A DNA stretch of 64,000 nt from Candidatus Protochlamydia phocaeensis (GTDB lineage: Bacteria; Chlamydiota; Chlamydiia; Chlamydiales; Parachlamydiaceae): positions 248,001 to 312,000 of the forward strand of contig NZ_FCNU01000011.1 of NCBI RefSeq assembly GCF_001545115.1, written 5' to 3'. The notes under the pieces were generated by a model that was not told where the DNA came from, ran no database searches, and saw only the letters and a list, made by a program, of their open reading frames with translations. Of the stretch, positions 8,910 to 18,159 are shown in pieces (the first letter of the stretch is position 1; each line of letters starts with the position of its first letter). The position numbers and the translations under genes were made by a program.

Positions 8910-9605
8910 TCAGTTAGTTTGTTCGGAAAGGCTCTTGCGAAAGAGATGATAGCGAATCGTTTTTCCTTTTTCCCGCCATAAATCTTCAAAGTAAGACGTA
9001 CCATAACCGGGATAGTCCGTTATAAAATAAGGAGAAGGATAAAGAGGCTCAAATCCAGAAATGGCACTGACTACTTCGATCATGATTTGCGAATAATTTT
9101 CATCGTCTGTGACCAACGTCAACAATCCCCCTTTTTTCAAGATGCGCCAAATTTCAGTGACAAAAGGCGTTTGAATAATACGGTGCTTAGCATGCCTTTT
9201 CTTGGGCCAAGGATCCGGGAAATTAATATAGACGGATTCTACGCTTTCGCTTGGAAAATATTGATGGGTAACGCGGTAGCCCTCTCCGCAGACGACAAAT
9301 AAATTATCGAGCTGCTTATTTTTCAACTTGGACCAAATTTTGCGTACACGGTCAAATTTGCGCTCAATCGCCACCCAGTTTTGATGCCGATTTTCGCTTG
9401 CCTTAGCAGCAATCCACGCCCCATTCCCACTGCAATACTCAATGCAAACCGGACGCTCTTGGGAAAAGACAGGCTCTTTAGCCCAGCCGGGAAAAGAAAA
9501 TTGATCATAGCTGGAGCATTGATCGGGCACATACAAAACCCGGTCTTGAATTAAAATATTTCTTTGCTCCCATATAAAAGGAGACTTTAGATCTTCTGGC
9601 TTCAT
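8910..9605 (-). CDS. trmB: tRNA (guanine-N7)-methyltransferase
   Basis: Makes m7G46 in the variable loop of tRNAs using S-adenosylmethionine. The product has 231 aa with a Rossmann methyltransferase core: motif I in [15 protein letters not shown], the acidic ribose-binding residue in [12 protein letters not shown], and the TrmB hallmark [16 protein letters not shown], followed by [11 protein letters not shown]. The start is ATG 9605; an in-frame TTG two codons upstream is less likely. The stop is immediately followed by the start of the downstream unknown gene. Confidence 0.95.
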   Translation of the reverse strand: MKPEDLKSPFIWEQRNILIQDRVLYVPDQCSSYDQFSFPGWAKEPVFSQERPVCIEYCSGNGAWIAAKASENRHQNWVAIERKFDRVRKIWSKLKNKQLDNLFVVCGEGYRVTHQYFPSESVESVYINFPDPWPKKRHAKHRIIQTPFVTEIWRILKKGGLLTLVTDDENYSQIMIEVVSAISGFEPLYPSPYFITDYPGYGTSYFEDLWREKGKTIRYHLFRKSLSEQTN

Positions 9606-9999
9606 ACACAATATTTAATTAATTAAAATTAAACAATTATAACGAATAACCGATTTGAATCCAACAGCGAGAATAATTTTTTAAGATCCCTCTTTATTTT
9701 TTTAAGGGGCATCCGCGGAATTCAAAAATGGTTTAAGAGAGTCTATTAACGCTCATGACAACCTATCGGAGATTATTTTCCCTAGAAGGCACTCTTGCTC
9801 TCCAAGAAAAAAACGCGAATGCAAACCATTAAAGGAATTTTAATCGATTCGAAGAGGAGTTAGTAAAACAATATAATTTAATTGCCAATTCAGAAATTTT
9901 CCTCTATAATTAATCACTTTTTATCCTTTTCTTTATTAAATTTTTATACATATTTCCTAAGCTCTTGTTTAACTTTTATTAATTTACAAAAGAGTTCCT
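9606..9999. other. Intergenic region with a repeat fragment and promoter-like AT-rich DNA
   Basis: Divergent spacer between trmB and the 566-aa gene. A degenerate family A repeat fragment lies at about 9735-9800 (GTCTATTAACGCTCATGAC followed by GAGATT and TTTTCCC). The remaining AT-rich DNA next to 10000 probably carries the promoter of the downstream gene; no clear -35/-10 pair stands out. Confidence 0.4.
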
Positions 10000-11700
10000 A
10001 TGAATATCTTAGCTTTACTAAAAAACTTTTGCGTCGAACTATTTTATGGAAGTTCTTATGAAGCGAGACAGATTGCCTGCAGGCAAACAACAAAGCCGAT
10101 TCCCTCTCACCTTCTAGCAAGCCTGAATTTCCATCGCCAACAGCATCTATATTGGGAACCGTCCTTCCCGACTAAACCCTTCAACCAAAGAACATTTACG
10201 CATTCTGTTCCCCGCTCTTATCCTCAAAGCACTGTTTCCCATTCTCTTTCTTCTACTTCTATTTCCCAATCTTTTACTGCTAGAAGAGAACCCACGTTTA
10301 CTGCAAGTGGACCACAGATTAATTCGCCCTCTTTTCCTTCACCTGTTTATTCTGTTGCAACAACGCAAGCCATTTCCCATTCCGTTTCTCATCCTACCCT
10401 CGCTCCTAGATTTCAACTTCCCGCTCCTTTAATGCCTCTTTCCTCTCCTACAACGGTGGTTGCGCCTAAGATTATGCCGCTTCCTACTTTTACGCGTCCT
10501 TCTCCCCTCGTATCCATTCCAGTTCAATCAACTTCAATCTCCGAACCAAAAGAACCGACAGTGAGAATGAAGGCATTTCAAGCAGAAGAGACTTTAAGCC
10601 AAAGCTTGCAAAAGCAGATTGGCCAATTAGAAAAAGAGAAAGAGGATCTTTTGGCCGCTATTACAGTTAAACCTTCTGGGGGAGCATTACCAAAATCTAT
10701 TCACCCTATTTCTAGCCTCACTTACAACAAAAGCGTGCAGAAACAGGAAGAGTTAAATAAATTAAATGCGCGCTTAGACGACATTTCAAATTTTTGCAAT
10801 CAAGAAATGATCGACGTTCTCAATTTGGTGATGAAAGGCCACGAGACTTTGAATGAAAAGCTTACGACTCTCCGAGAAGAGACTGCTAAAATTGAAGATG
10901 AAGACTTAATGTGCGAAAATGTCGAACATATTGCCATTTTAGAAGAGGCCATCGACATTCTCAATCAGTTAGAGGCTAAATTCCAAACACTGCAAAAAGC
11001 AGCCCTTTCACCAAATAAAACCTCTCAAACTGAACAAGAAGCGCACATTGATTCTCTATTGGAGAAAATTGAAAAGCTTTATCAGCAAAAGGAATTTTTA
11101 AAAGCCTGCAAGCACAATCTACCTAATCACCAGTCCGCTTATGATCAGGAAGACCTGCTGCAGATTATGCAATCTTTTGAAAATGAAGAAAAAGAGCTTT
11201 CCCAAAAAACAAAGGAATCGCGCAATCAGCTGCATCAAGCCGAACAATTTGCCAATGATTTGACAAATCACCTGCTCAATTATGCGGAGACTTTTAGCGC
11301 TCACTTCGCGAAGCTCCAACGCAAAGTCCGCTTCGTCGATCTTCCCACCCCAACTCCTCAAGAAATAATCAAAACCCACATTGAGCTTCCTCGGCCAAAG
11401 CCAACACACTTTAAGCCGAAAAAAGTCATGGTAACGCTGCCTCCTATGCAGATGAACCCCATCGATCTTCCTCGCCAAGAACCTATACATTTTAAGGCGC
11501 AGAAAGTGATGGTCATACCGCCTCCTATGCCGCTCCAAGCGCACCTCGTCGAAGCGGAAGAGTCGGAATTCAATTCTGCAGACTTAAGAGCTGCAGCCAA
11601 AAATGTGGCTGATGCGATTAAAAATCTTTTGCAAACAGTTTCTGTCGCTGCTACTGATCCGACAGAACCTAAAGACTCTGCTAATGAGCAGCAGGATTAA
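10000..11700 (+). CDS. Ser/Pro/Thr-rich coiled-coil protein, candidate secreted effector
   Basis: 566 aa, no recognised family. Residues about 45-190 are low-complexity and rich in Ser, Pro, Thr and Gln. Residues about 195-455 are charged heptad-type coiled coil (EKEKEDLLAAI, EELNKLNARLDDI, LLEKIEKLYQQKEFLK). Near 465-510 there is a tandem duplicated motif: LPRPKPTHFKPKKVMVTLPP then LPRQEPIHFKAQKVMVIPPP, which looks like a short linear binding repeat. The C-terminus is Ala/Asp-rich. There is no signal peptide. The layout is typical of chlamydial type III effectors that bind host partners, but that is inference. A strong terminator follows. Confidence 0.8.
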   Translation: MNILALLKNFCVELFYGSSYEARQIACRQTTKPIPSHLLASLNFHRQQHLYWEPSFPTKPFNQRTFTHSVPRSYPQSTVSHSLSSTSISQSFTARREPTFTASGPQINSPSFPSPVYSVATTQAISHSVSHPTLAPRFQLPAPLMPLSSPTTVVAPKIMPLPTFTRPSPLVSIPVQSTSISEPKEPTVRMKAFQAEETLSQSLQKQIGQLEKEKEDLLAAITVKPSGGALPKSIHPISSLTYNKSVQKQEELNKLNARLDDISNFCNQEMIDVLNLVMKGHETLNEKLTTLREETAKIEDEDLMCENVEHIAILEEAIDILNQLEAKFQTLQKAALSPNKTSQTEQEAHIDSLLEKIEKLYQQKEFLKACKHNLPNHQSAYDQEDLLQIMQSFENEEKELSQKTKESRNQLHQAEQFANDLTNHLLNYAETFSAHFAKLQRKVRFVDLPTPTPQEIIKTHIELPRPKPTHFKPKKVMVTLPPMQMNPIDLPRQEPIHFKAQKVMVIPPPMPLQAHLVEAEESEFNSADLRAAAKNVADAIKNLLQTVSVAATDPTEPKDSANEQQD

Positions 11701-11711
11701 TTAATCATTAA

Positions 11712-11744
11712 AGAGCCTTGTCCTTCGGATAAGGCTCTCTTTTT
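11712..11744 (+). terminator. Intrinsic terminator after the coiled-coil gene
   Basis: 12-bp stem AGAGCCTTGTCC / GGATAAGGCTCT with one G-U pair, a TTC-type loop and a T-run directly after the stem. It begins 12 bases after the stop at 11700. Confidence 0.88.
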
Positions 11745-12020
11745 AAAAGACTTAAATTCTAAACAGTCTTCTTCAGCCTCCTTTTTTTCTCTTTAAACTT
11801 ATCTATGTTATAATAAAAGTAAGCAGCCCTTTATTCAGCAATCTCTATCCGTTTGGATTTATGGCTCCCTTAGGTAGAGCTTCTCCTTGGGAAAAATTCG
11901 AACGATGCATGGGCTAATTGACGAGACAAGGAAAGGAGAACTCAAATATTGGCTAGTATGAATTTAGGGACGCGCGCCCTAGAGGACTAAAATATTATCC
12001 ATCATTTAAAAGAGGCGATT
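11745..12020. other. Spacer with a family B repeat motif
   Basis: No gene. A TATGTTATAATAA stretch near 11805-11817 could be a -10 region. At about 11964-11980 the palindrome TAGGGACGCGCGCCCTA appears. It is shared in shorter form with sites at 16.18, 22.25 and 41.27 kb, and at 11.91 and 22.24 kb it is accompanied by a GTCTAATTGA-like or CTAATTGACGAGACAAGG segment. Confidence 0.45.
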
Positions 12021-12230
12021 ATGATTGATCCAGTAGATGATATTATGCGATCTAGTCGCATGCAAGCCTTTCAACAATGGGATGATTACTTAGATCAAAT
12101 GGAAGAATCAAGGCACACAAGGGATTTATCTACAAGCGGCCACTTAAAGGGACATACAATTAGGTCTTTATCTAAGAAAACAACGGAAAAAGATTTATTT
12201 TTGCATACTATCAATCCTTTCCAATTCTAA
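12021..12230 (+). CDS. Small protein of unknown function (69 aa)
   Basis: Predicted soluble 69-aa protein, hydrophilic and helical at the start (DDIMRSSRMQAFQQWDDYLDQ), basic in the middle. An AAAGAGGCG sequence upstream of the ATG is an acceptable ribosome-binding site. The stop codon lies in the CTAAGAGGAT end of a dispersed repeat, as for several neighbouring genuine genes, which mildly supports it being real. No function can be given. Confidence 0.45.
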   Translation: MIDPVDDIMRSSRMQAFQQWDDYLDQMEESRHTRDLSTSGHLKGHTIRSLSKKTTEKDLFLHTINPFQF

Positions 12231-12280
12231 GAGGATAGACTAAAACCGCTAGCTATTCGACGACAGTCTCTAAAAACGGC
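12226..12280. repeat. Dispersed intergenic repeat (family A fragment)
   Basis: TCTAAGAGGATAGACTAAAA then CCGCTAGCTATTCGACGACA, followed by GTCTCTAAA. It matches the terminal motifs seen at 41.02-41.06 kb (TCTTAGAGACTGTCGTCGAA). It carries the stop codon of the 69-aa ORF. Confidence 0.55.
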
Positions 12281-12378
12281 ATCTGTATTTCGCTTAAAAA
12301 GAAGAATGGAAAAGCAAATTGACTTAAAAAGATTTTCGGCAAATGCAGCGTCAGCTAGAATATCTGTTTAATCTGATA

Positions 12379-12437
12379 TTGGAGTTTTTTGCTCTTTCGG
12401 CTGCTGTCACGTCAGTCCAAAGGCTAAAAAACTCCAA
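12379..12437. repeat. Inverted repeat upstream of map
   Basis: Perfect 12-bp arms TTGGAGTTTTTT / AAAAAACTCCAA separated by 35 bases. The same arm sequence plus GCTCTTTC-type filler occurs at 13.45 kb (GTTTGGAGTTTTCC) and 51.97 kb (GTTTGGAGTTTTTTTCCC). It lies 31 bases before map and could act as a leader hairpin or be a repeat copy. Confidence 0.55.
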
Positions 12438-12468
12438 CTCTGGTGTTTATGCCTAAAGAGGAACGACT

Positions 12469-13362
12469 ATGATCGGACGTAATGACCCCTGTTGGTGCGG
12501 AAGCGGGCAAAAATGGAAAAAATGCCATTTTCCTCAACCGGATCCCAAAGCAAAATTATCTTCCCTATCGAGTGATATTCGCAGCGAATATTTCAAAAAA
12601 TATCGCATTTTAATCAAAGACAAAAAGCAAATCGATGGAATCCGGGCGTCCTGTCAGCTAGCCTCACGCATCCTGGATGCGACCTGTGCGCTGGCAAAAG
12701 AAGGAGTGACAACCCTCGAACTAAATGACTACGCTCATCGTTTGCATCAAGAAGCAGGCGCTATTCCAGCTCCTTTGCACTATGGGCATCCTCCTTTTCC
12801 CAAAAGCATTTGTACGTCTTTAAATGACGTGATCTGTCATGGTATTCCCGATTCTACGCCTCTCAAGGAAGGCGATATTCTAAATATCGATATTACTTGC
12901 ATTTTGAACGGCTACTATGGAGACTGCAGCCGGATGGTCACCATTGGCCGCATCAGTGAAGAAAAGCAATTAGTTGTAGATGTCTCTTATGAATGTTTAA
13001 TGCGCGCCATTTCCCTCTTAAAGCCCGGCATTCCCCTGTTTCAAATTGGAGAAGTCATTGAAACTTATGCCCATTCCAAAGGGTGTTCCGTTGTCAATCA
13101 ATTCGTCGGTCATGGTGTAGGAGTGGAATTTCATGAAGGCCCGCAAGTCCCCCATCACCGCAATTCAAACTCTCTTCTTCTGGTACCCGGCATGACTTTT
13201 ACGATTGAGCCCATGATTAATGCAGGCGTACGCGACGCGGTCATTGATCCCTATGATCATTGGACTGCACGCACAAAAGATGGAAAGCCCAGTGCGCAAT
13301 GGGAACATACGCTTTTAATCACAGAAGAGGGATATGAAATCCTGACTGCCTGGAAGCGCTAG
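12469..13362 (+). CDS. map: Methionine aminopeptidase type I with N-terminal SEC-C motif
   Basis: Removes the initiator methionine from nascent proteins. 297 aa, longer than the minimal ~250 aa because residues 3-20 (GRNDPCWCGSGQKWKKCH) form a SEC-C zinc knuckle like the SecA tail, probably for ribosome docking. The catalytic pita-bread domain follows from about residue 45, with metal ligands in LNIDITCILNGYYGDCSR (two Asp), GHGVGVEFHEGPQVPHH (His), FTIEPMINAG (Glu) and SAQWEHTLLI (Glu). An AAAGAGGAA site precedes the ATG. In Chlamydia, map also has this SEC-C extension. Confidence 0.96.
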   Translation: MIGRNDPCWCGSGQKWKKCHFPQPDPKAKLSSLSSDIRSEYFKKYRILIKDKKQIDGIRASCQLASRILDATCALAKEGVTTLELNDYAHRLHQEAGAIPAPLHYGHPPFPKSICTSLNDVICHGIPDSTPLKEGDILNIDITCILNGYYGDCSRMVTIGRISEEKQLVVDVSYECLMRAISLLKPGIPLFQIGEVIETYAHSKGCSVVNQFVGHGVGVEFHEGPQVPHHRNSNSLLLVPGMTFTIEPMINAGVRDAVIDPYDHWTARTKDGKPSAQWEHTLLITEEGYEILTAWKR

Positions 13363-13431
13363 CGCTCTAATCCCGTCCTTTCCTTCAAAAGGGGATTTTC
13401 TCGTCAATTGGCCCTGAACCCTATTCGAATT

Positions 13432-13590
13432 TCCCCTTAGAAGGTCTATTAACCCGAGTTTGGAGTTTTCCTTTGGATGGGAAAGCTCTTGCCATTTTCC
13501 ATCTCCGAGGCTTTGACGCAATTGAAAGGGCAAAAAAAACTTCAAACTCAGGTTATTAAGGCTGCTAATGGCCCAGACTCGCATGCTTTT
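13432..13590. repeat. Dispersed intergenic repeat, full-length copy
   Basis: A palindromic element of about 150 bp: CTATTAACCCGAGTTTGGAG at the left and CTTCAAACTCAGGTTATTAA at the right, then GCTGCTAATGGCCCAGACTC. Its centre (GGAAAGCTC ... TTTTCCATCTCCGAGGCTTT) closely matches the element at 43.97-44.13 kb. It fills the gap between the convergent map and coiled-coil genes. Confidence 0.7.
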
Positions 13591-13649
13591 CCTTATGAGC
13601 CGACGTGAGATAGCGGTTCATTGGCTAATGGATGAGGCGGACGCAAAAA

Positions 13650-15866
13650 CTAAGCCGATGTTTTTTTTTGCAATAATGCTTCTACCAAGCTTTGCAGCCC
13701 TTCTAATTCCTCTTCATATTCTTTGCGTATTGTCTCGTGTTCGCAGCTTAAGCGATTCAGTTCTTTCTGCCATAATAATTCAGAATCGGAAGTAGCAAAA
13801 AACTCCAATTCTTCCCATTCCTTTTGAAGGGCAAGCAATTGCTCTTGCGCTTTAAAGAGCTCTTTGCGCGTTTCATCCAACGTTTGAGACTTTTCTCCAA
13901 ACTGCTCTTTTAGTTGATTGTACATTCCTTCGAGGCGGCGCGTATTGACTGCCTGCGCTTGGACATCCTCGGGCTGAACAGAAGGTGCCGGCTGTTTTCG
14001 GCTCTCTTCAAGCTGCATTTTTATATGCGTCAGCTCTTTTTCCATCTGCAGCTTGTCTTGCTCGTTGGCCGCTAGTTGATTTTCGATCTCTTGATAGCGC
14101 GCGATTTTTGCTTCTAAATTGGCTTTTAATTCTTCCGCATGTTGCGCCATGTGCTGGATCTCTTGGCGGCTTCTATACAAGGCCTTTTCTTGCTGGCCAA
14201 TTTCATTTCTTGCTTGTATGAGCTCTTCACTCGCCTGATCTAGCTGTTTTTTCCATAGCTGGGCTTGCTCCAATTGCTTTTGCTGCCCTTCAAGATCTGC
14301 TTTTGCTTTCTCTATCTGCTGCTGGGCCTCTCTTAATCGATCATCTCTTCTTGCCAATTCCTCTTCTTTTTGCTGAAGCATGGCTTTCGCCTGATCAAGC
14401 TCTTTGCAAACCTCTGTGCAGTTTTCCTTCCAAATTCCAGCCTGCTCAATCTGTTGCTGCTGCTTTTCAAGCTCTGTTCGTAGGTCTTTGATTTGCTGTT
14501 GAGAGTGTAGAAGCGCCAGGTCTTTATTAGAAATCTCTTCTCCGCGTTCAAGAAGAAGCGTTTGAGCTTGAGTCAATTTATCGGTTACGGCATCCAATTG
14601 CTTTTGCCATTTCAGCTGCTCATCATTTTGCCGTGCTGCTTGCGCTTGATAGTTTTGTATTTGATCAGAGGCACGCTTAAGCTGGCTATTGAGATCATCA
14701 AAAAGTTGTTTAAATGTTTTTTCGTCGTGAATCTGCTGCTTTTCCAATTCCTGCTTCTGTTGCAAAACAAGCCGAATTTCTTGATTTTTAGCTTCCAGAT
14801 CTGCTTGAAGCTCTTCTATTTTAAGCATATGGCCTTGGATGGTAAGCTTATGCTGATTTTCTGTTTGCCGGGCATATTCATACTGCTGCTGAAGCCTTCC
14901 AAGCGAACTCTGCAAAAGGGTTTTCTCTTGCTCTAGAACCGCTAGCTTTTCTTGATGAGAATGTAAGAGAGAATGAAGATCGCCACTCTCTCGCTTATGC
15001 CTGCTTTGCTCGGCTAGAAATAATTTCTCTTTTTCTTGCATCTGCAAGCGATCCTGAAGCCACTTATCCTTTTCTTCCCTTGCATCCTTAAGCTCTTGCT
15101 TGATGCCTTCGATTTGATTGCGGGCGACTTCTGCCTGTGCTTTTAAGATTTCTTTATCTTGCTCCATTTTTGTCAATTCGTCCGAAAGGCGTTGAACCGC
15201 TTGTTCTGGATCTGAATTGACAAAAGCTTGAATGGTCATCTCGGTTTCTTCCAGCTTTTCATTAAGCTGAGCTAATTGCTGCTTCTTATAGAATAATTCT
15301 TGAAGCAGCAAATCATGCTGTGCCCGCAATTGCAGTAATTCATCTTTAGACAACTGGACAAGCTTATAAAATGTTTGTTTATCATCTTGTGTTTGAGCAA
15401 GATCTTGAGTGAGAGCAACCATGTGAGTCTGCAAACGGTCTTTTTCTAGATTCCATTCCTGCTCGGCAAGCTTCATTTTTTCATCTAAAAGCAAAAAATT
15501 ATCCAACCGACTTTGAGATTCCAACTGAAGCTTCCCAACCAATCCTTCGACTTCCTCAAGGGATAACGTTAAAATAATAAAAGAGAAAGCCATAGCCAAA
15601 GCCATGCCTACATGCCAAAAGCGCTCATCTAACTCAATCGATTGATAGCCAATAAGGGCCAAAACAAACAGGCTCGTCAAAGCAGCAGCCATTCCCTTCA
15701 TCTTCCATTTGACGCATAAGGGAATGCCGATAAGCGCACTTAAAGGAAAATACCAATGAGTAGACACTTTAAATAATAAAATGGCTATTGATAAAAGAAT
15801 GAGAAACGGCCCTAGCAAAGACCAAAATTGTACTTGGTTTTCTGCTCTTTTTTCTAAAATATCCAC
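13650..15866 (-). CDS. Large membrane-anchored coiled-coil protein
   Basis: About 738 aa from GTG 15866, which has an AAGGGGAT site; a TTG at 15905 would add 13 residues. Four hydrophobic segments fill roughly the first 105 residues (FWSLLGPFLILLSIAILLF, PLSALIGIPLCV, AAALTSLFVLALIGY, VGMALAMAFSFIILTL). The remaining ~620 residues are almost continuous Gln/Glu/Lys/Leu-rich coiled coil (for example QQQIEQAGIWKENCTEVCKE). No catalytic motif is visible. It suits a structural or tethering protein, or an inclusion-membrane protein with a cytosolic rod. In Chlamydia a membrane protein of the inclusion (CT850) also lies next to map; homology is untested. Confidence 0.85.
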   Translation of the reverse strand: MDILEKRAENQVQFWSLLGPFLILLSIAILLFKVSTHWYFPLSALIGIPLCVKWKMKGMAAALTSLFVLALIGYQSIELDERFWHVGMALAMAFSFIILTLSLEEVEGLVGKLQLESQSRLDNFLLLDEKMKLAEQEWNLEKDRLQTHMVALTQDLAQTQDDKQTFYKLVQLSKDELLQLRAQHDLLLQELFYKKQQLAQLNEKLEETEMTIQAFVNSDPEQAVQRLSDELTKMEQDKEILKAQAEVARNQIEGIKQELKDAREEKDKWLQDRLQMQEKEKLFLAEQSRHKRESGDLHSLLHSHQEKLAVLEQEKTLLQSSLGRLQQQYEYARQTENQHKLTIQGHMLKIEELQADLEAKNQEIRLVLQQKQELEKQQIHDEKTFKQLFDDLNSQLKRASDQIQNYQAQAARQNDEQLKWQKQLDAVTDKLTQAQTLLLERGEEISNKDLALLHSQQQIKDLRTELEKQQQQIEQAGIWKENCTEVCKELDQAKAMLQQKEEELARRDDRLREAQQQIEKAKADLEGQQKQLEQAQLWKKQLDQASEELIQARNEIGQQEKALYRSRQEIQHMAQHAEELKANLEAKIARYQEIENQLAANEQDKLQMEKELTHIKMQLEESRKQPAPSVQPEDVQAQAVNTRRLEGMYNQLKEQFGEKSQTLDETRKELFKAQEQLLALQKEWEELEFFATSDSELLWQKELNRLSCEHETIRKEYEEELEGLQSLVEALLQKKTSA

Positions 15867-16173
15867 AACATTATCCCCTTGAATCCATCCCTTTAATAAG
15901 AACAATACCGATAGGATAGATCCTTAATCCTTATCATTTCAATACGACAGTTTGCAAACTATTAGAACCACTATATAAAAAGAAAGGAAAAAACAGAATG
16001 AGGAACTGAACGTTGAGACCATTATTGTCTCAAAATTATAAAGAAACCTGCATGGATTAATAAAGTTATTTGATAAAGTTAAAGTCTATACAAAGGCGGA
16101 CTACAATTGAGATGTTTGCAAATCGTCAAACTTAATTTTTATCAAAATCGAAATGATTAACTATCTATTCCCA
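15867..16173. other. AT-rich spacer, no gene seen
   Basis: Region between the coiled-coil gene and the end of the ExoD-like gene, both on the minus strand. It should contain the promoter of the coiled-coil gene (reading leftward from about 15900). No hairpin with a T-run, RNA gene or credible ORF was found. Confidence 0.35.
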
Positions 16174-16195
16174 TTTTTTTAGGGACGCCTTAGGA
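16174..16195. repeat. Short palindromic motif (family B) at the ExoD-like stop
   Basis: TTTTTTTAGGGACGCCTTAGG. It shares TTTAGGGAC and GCC(C)TA(A)G with sites at 11.97, 22.25 and 41.27 kb. The TAA stop of the ExoD-like gene lies inside it. Confidence 0.5.
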
Positions 16196-16819
16196 AGAGG
16201 CAGTAAGGCTAGGCCATAAGGCCACTATCCCTTCTTCTCCAATCCAAATGGCTAAAGCTAATAATAGAAAGGATAAAACAGTGAGGGCATAAGCAAGCAT
16301 AATAGCTAATCCATCTTCTTCTAAAATAGCTAATCCGAAAACTAGAATTGGCGAAGCAGTAAACATATTGCCTAGAGGAATAGGAATCGGCAAAGCCAGT
16401 AAGACGCTAAGTATGCTGATAACTAATCCATGCAAAATAGATAAGACGGGAGAGTTGACTAGCCACACCATCCTTGTAGAAACTAAGAACCGCAGTTTAT
16501 TAATTAATGTTGTTGACAAAACAATAACTTTTTTTAAAAAAGAATAAGATAATTCTTTTTCTAATAACCAATTCGGAAGCCACATTTTCCGCCCTAAGCT
16601 CATGTGAAAACCAATCAGAGATAAGATCAACCCAAAAGCTGTTGAAACACCGGGGATGGGAATAGGTTGGCAGAAAGGAAGACTGAATATAATCAATAGA
16701 GCAGGCTGCCCCTTTCCTGAAAGAGCTCCTAAAAGGCTCTTTACTCGTATGTCACGCCCATTTGCTTGAGCCAATAAAGCATTTAAAGAACCAATCAAAG
16801 GATTCAAGGACTGCTCCAT
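16190..16819 (-). CDS. ExoD-family membrane protein
   Basis: 209 aa with about four to five membrane segments and the ExoD-family pattern: SLLGALSGKGQPALLIIFSL, PIPIPGVSTAFGLILSLIGF, RKMWLPNWLL and a second PIPIPLGNMFTASPIL element. ExoD was first described in rhizobial exopolysaccharide synthesis, but its biochemical role is not established. It lies 21 bases downstream of the REC-PP2C gene, so it is probably the last gene of the Wsp-like operon. That link is suggestive because Wsp pathways control exopolysaccharide in Pseudomonas. Confidence 0.88.
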   Translation of the reverse strand: MEQSLNPLIGSLNALLAQANGRDIRVKSLLGALSGKGQPALLIIFSLPFCQPIPIPGVSTAFGLILSLIGFHMSLGRKMWLPNWLLEKELSYSFLKKVIVLSTTLINKLRFLVSTRMVWLVNSPVLSILHGLVISILSVLLALPIPIPLGNMFTASPILVFGLAILEEDGLAIMLAYALTVLSFLLLALAIWIGEEGIVALWPSLTASS

Positions 16820-16840
16820 CTATCTAAGATCCACCACTTT

Positions 16841-18067
16841 TTATAGTTTGAAATTGATTTTTAAAATAGAGACATCATCGGCAAAAATATCTTTACCTTG
16901 AATCTGCTGGCTAGAATGGACCAGCCATTCCAATTCTTTTCCTTTAAAGGAGAGCGATTTAACAGCCAAATCAATAAACTCTTGCATTTCCAGCATTGCC
17001 CCGTTCAATTTACTGATCTCATAAATGCCATCGCTATAGATATAAAGGCAATTATAAGGTAAAACCTGACAGACGCCATTTTGAAAATCTGTATCCGGAA
17101 GCGCTCCTATTACTACGCCCGGGGTCCTAAGAGAATAGACTTGCGCTTGTGCGGCCGTTGTCCCTGTAACCAGCAAAGCAGGCGGATGCCCTCCACTGGC
17201 ATAAAGAATTTGATGCGCTTCCCGGTCATATATTCCGTACCAAATGCTAAAAAACATATTATTATGTTTTTCCATTGGAAAAGCTAAATTAAGGGCTTTT
17301 AAAACGGAACCGGGATTCTTAAAATCGGCTCTAGGCAGATTTTGAGAACGGAGAAGATTGGCTACTGAAATGGAGAGTAAGGCCGCTCCTACTCCATGGC
17401 CGCAGACATCTAGCAAATACATGGCGAAATATCTATTATCAAGCCAATGATAACCAAAAGAGTCGCCCCCTAGCTGCGTAGAGGGAATAAAGCACCATTC
17501 CGCTTCAATCCCGTTCTTCAAAGGCGAGGGCAATAAAGACTTCACATAGGCGGCAGCTTCAGCCAATTCCCCCGTTAGAACCTTTTGGCTCTCTTCCATT
17601 CGCCTAAAAGCTTCATTACGCTCCAACAATCTAATATACGCCAGAGAATGATAGCGAATACGGGCAATCAACTCTAATTTATCGGGCAATTTGACAATAT
17701 AATCATTGCTGCCCAAAGCAAAAGCCTCTGCTTTGATCTGAGGCTCCTCTTTTGTTGACAAAACAATAATAGGCACATCTTTTGTCGCAGGATTGGCCCG
17801 AAAATATTTTACTAGAGTCAGTCCGTTGCATTCCGGCATGACCAAATCCTGTAAAATAACTGTAGGATTGACTTTTGCAGCCATTTCCAAAGCTTTGCTA
17901 GGATCCGAGCAGTAATGAAAGATAATGTCTGGCTGCCCGTTTAACATGCGCCTAACGGCTTCAGCGATAATTAATTGATCATCAATTAAGAGCACAGTAA
18001 TGGGAAAGGCCTGTAAAGGCGCAAGAAGGCTGCTGGACAATAATAGAGGAGAGTCATTGTTTATCAT
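16841..18067 (-). CDS. Response regulator with PP2C-type (RsbU/SpoIIE) phosphatase output
   Basis: 408 aa. Residues about 23-145 are a receiver domain with the acidic pair D29/D30, phospho-acceptor D74 (VILQDLVMPECNG), a Ser-Thr switch in LSTKEE and Lys126. A helical linker (about 145-185) leads to a PP2C-like domain, about 187-406. Its metal-binding acids are D202 (LGGDSFGY), D220 (LLDVCGHGVGAALLS), D346 (YSDGIYE) and D397/D398 (FADDVS). Such proteins dephosphorylate anti-sigma-factor antagonists in partner-switching pathways. It follows the CheA gene, occupying the position of wspR but with phosphatase instead of GGDEF output. No RsbV/RsbW-like target is encoded in the window. Confidence 0.95.
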   Translation of the reverse strand: MINNDSPLLLSSSLLAPLQAFPITVLLIDDQLIIAEAVRRMLNGQPDIIFHYCSDPSKALEMAAKVNPTVILQDLVMPECNGLTLVKYFRANPATKDVPIIVLSTKEEPQIKAEAFALGSNDYIVKLPDKLELIARIRYHSLAYIRLLERNEAFRRMEESQKVLTGELAEAAAYVKSLLPSPLKNGIEAEWCFIPSTQLGGDSFGYHWLDNRYFAMYLLDVCGHGVGAALLSISVANLLRSQNLPRADFKNPGSVLKALNLAFPMEKHNNMFFSIWYGIYDREAHQILYASGGHPPALLVTGTTAAQAQVYSLRTPGVVIGALPDTDFQNGVCQVLPYNCLYIYSDGIYEISKLNGAMLEMQEFIDLAVKSLSFKGKELEWLVHSSQQIQGKDIFADDVSILKINFKL

Positions 18068-18159
18068 AGATCGTAAACATTTTTTTTGCGCCTAAATCAG
18101 GTTAATATCACAAGAAATAATTTTAAAGGATAGTAAAATTCCAAAGCTTAATTTTATAG

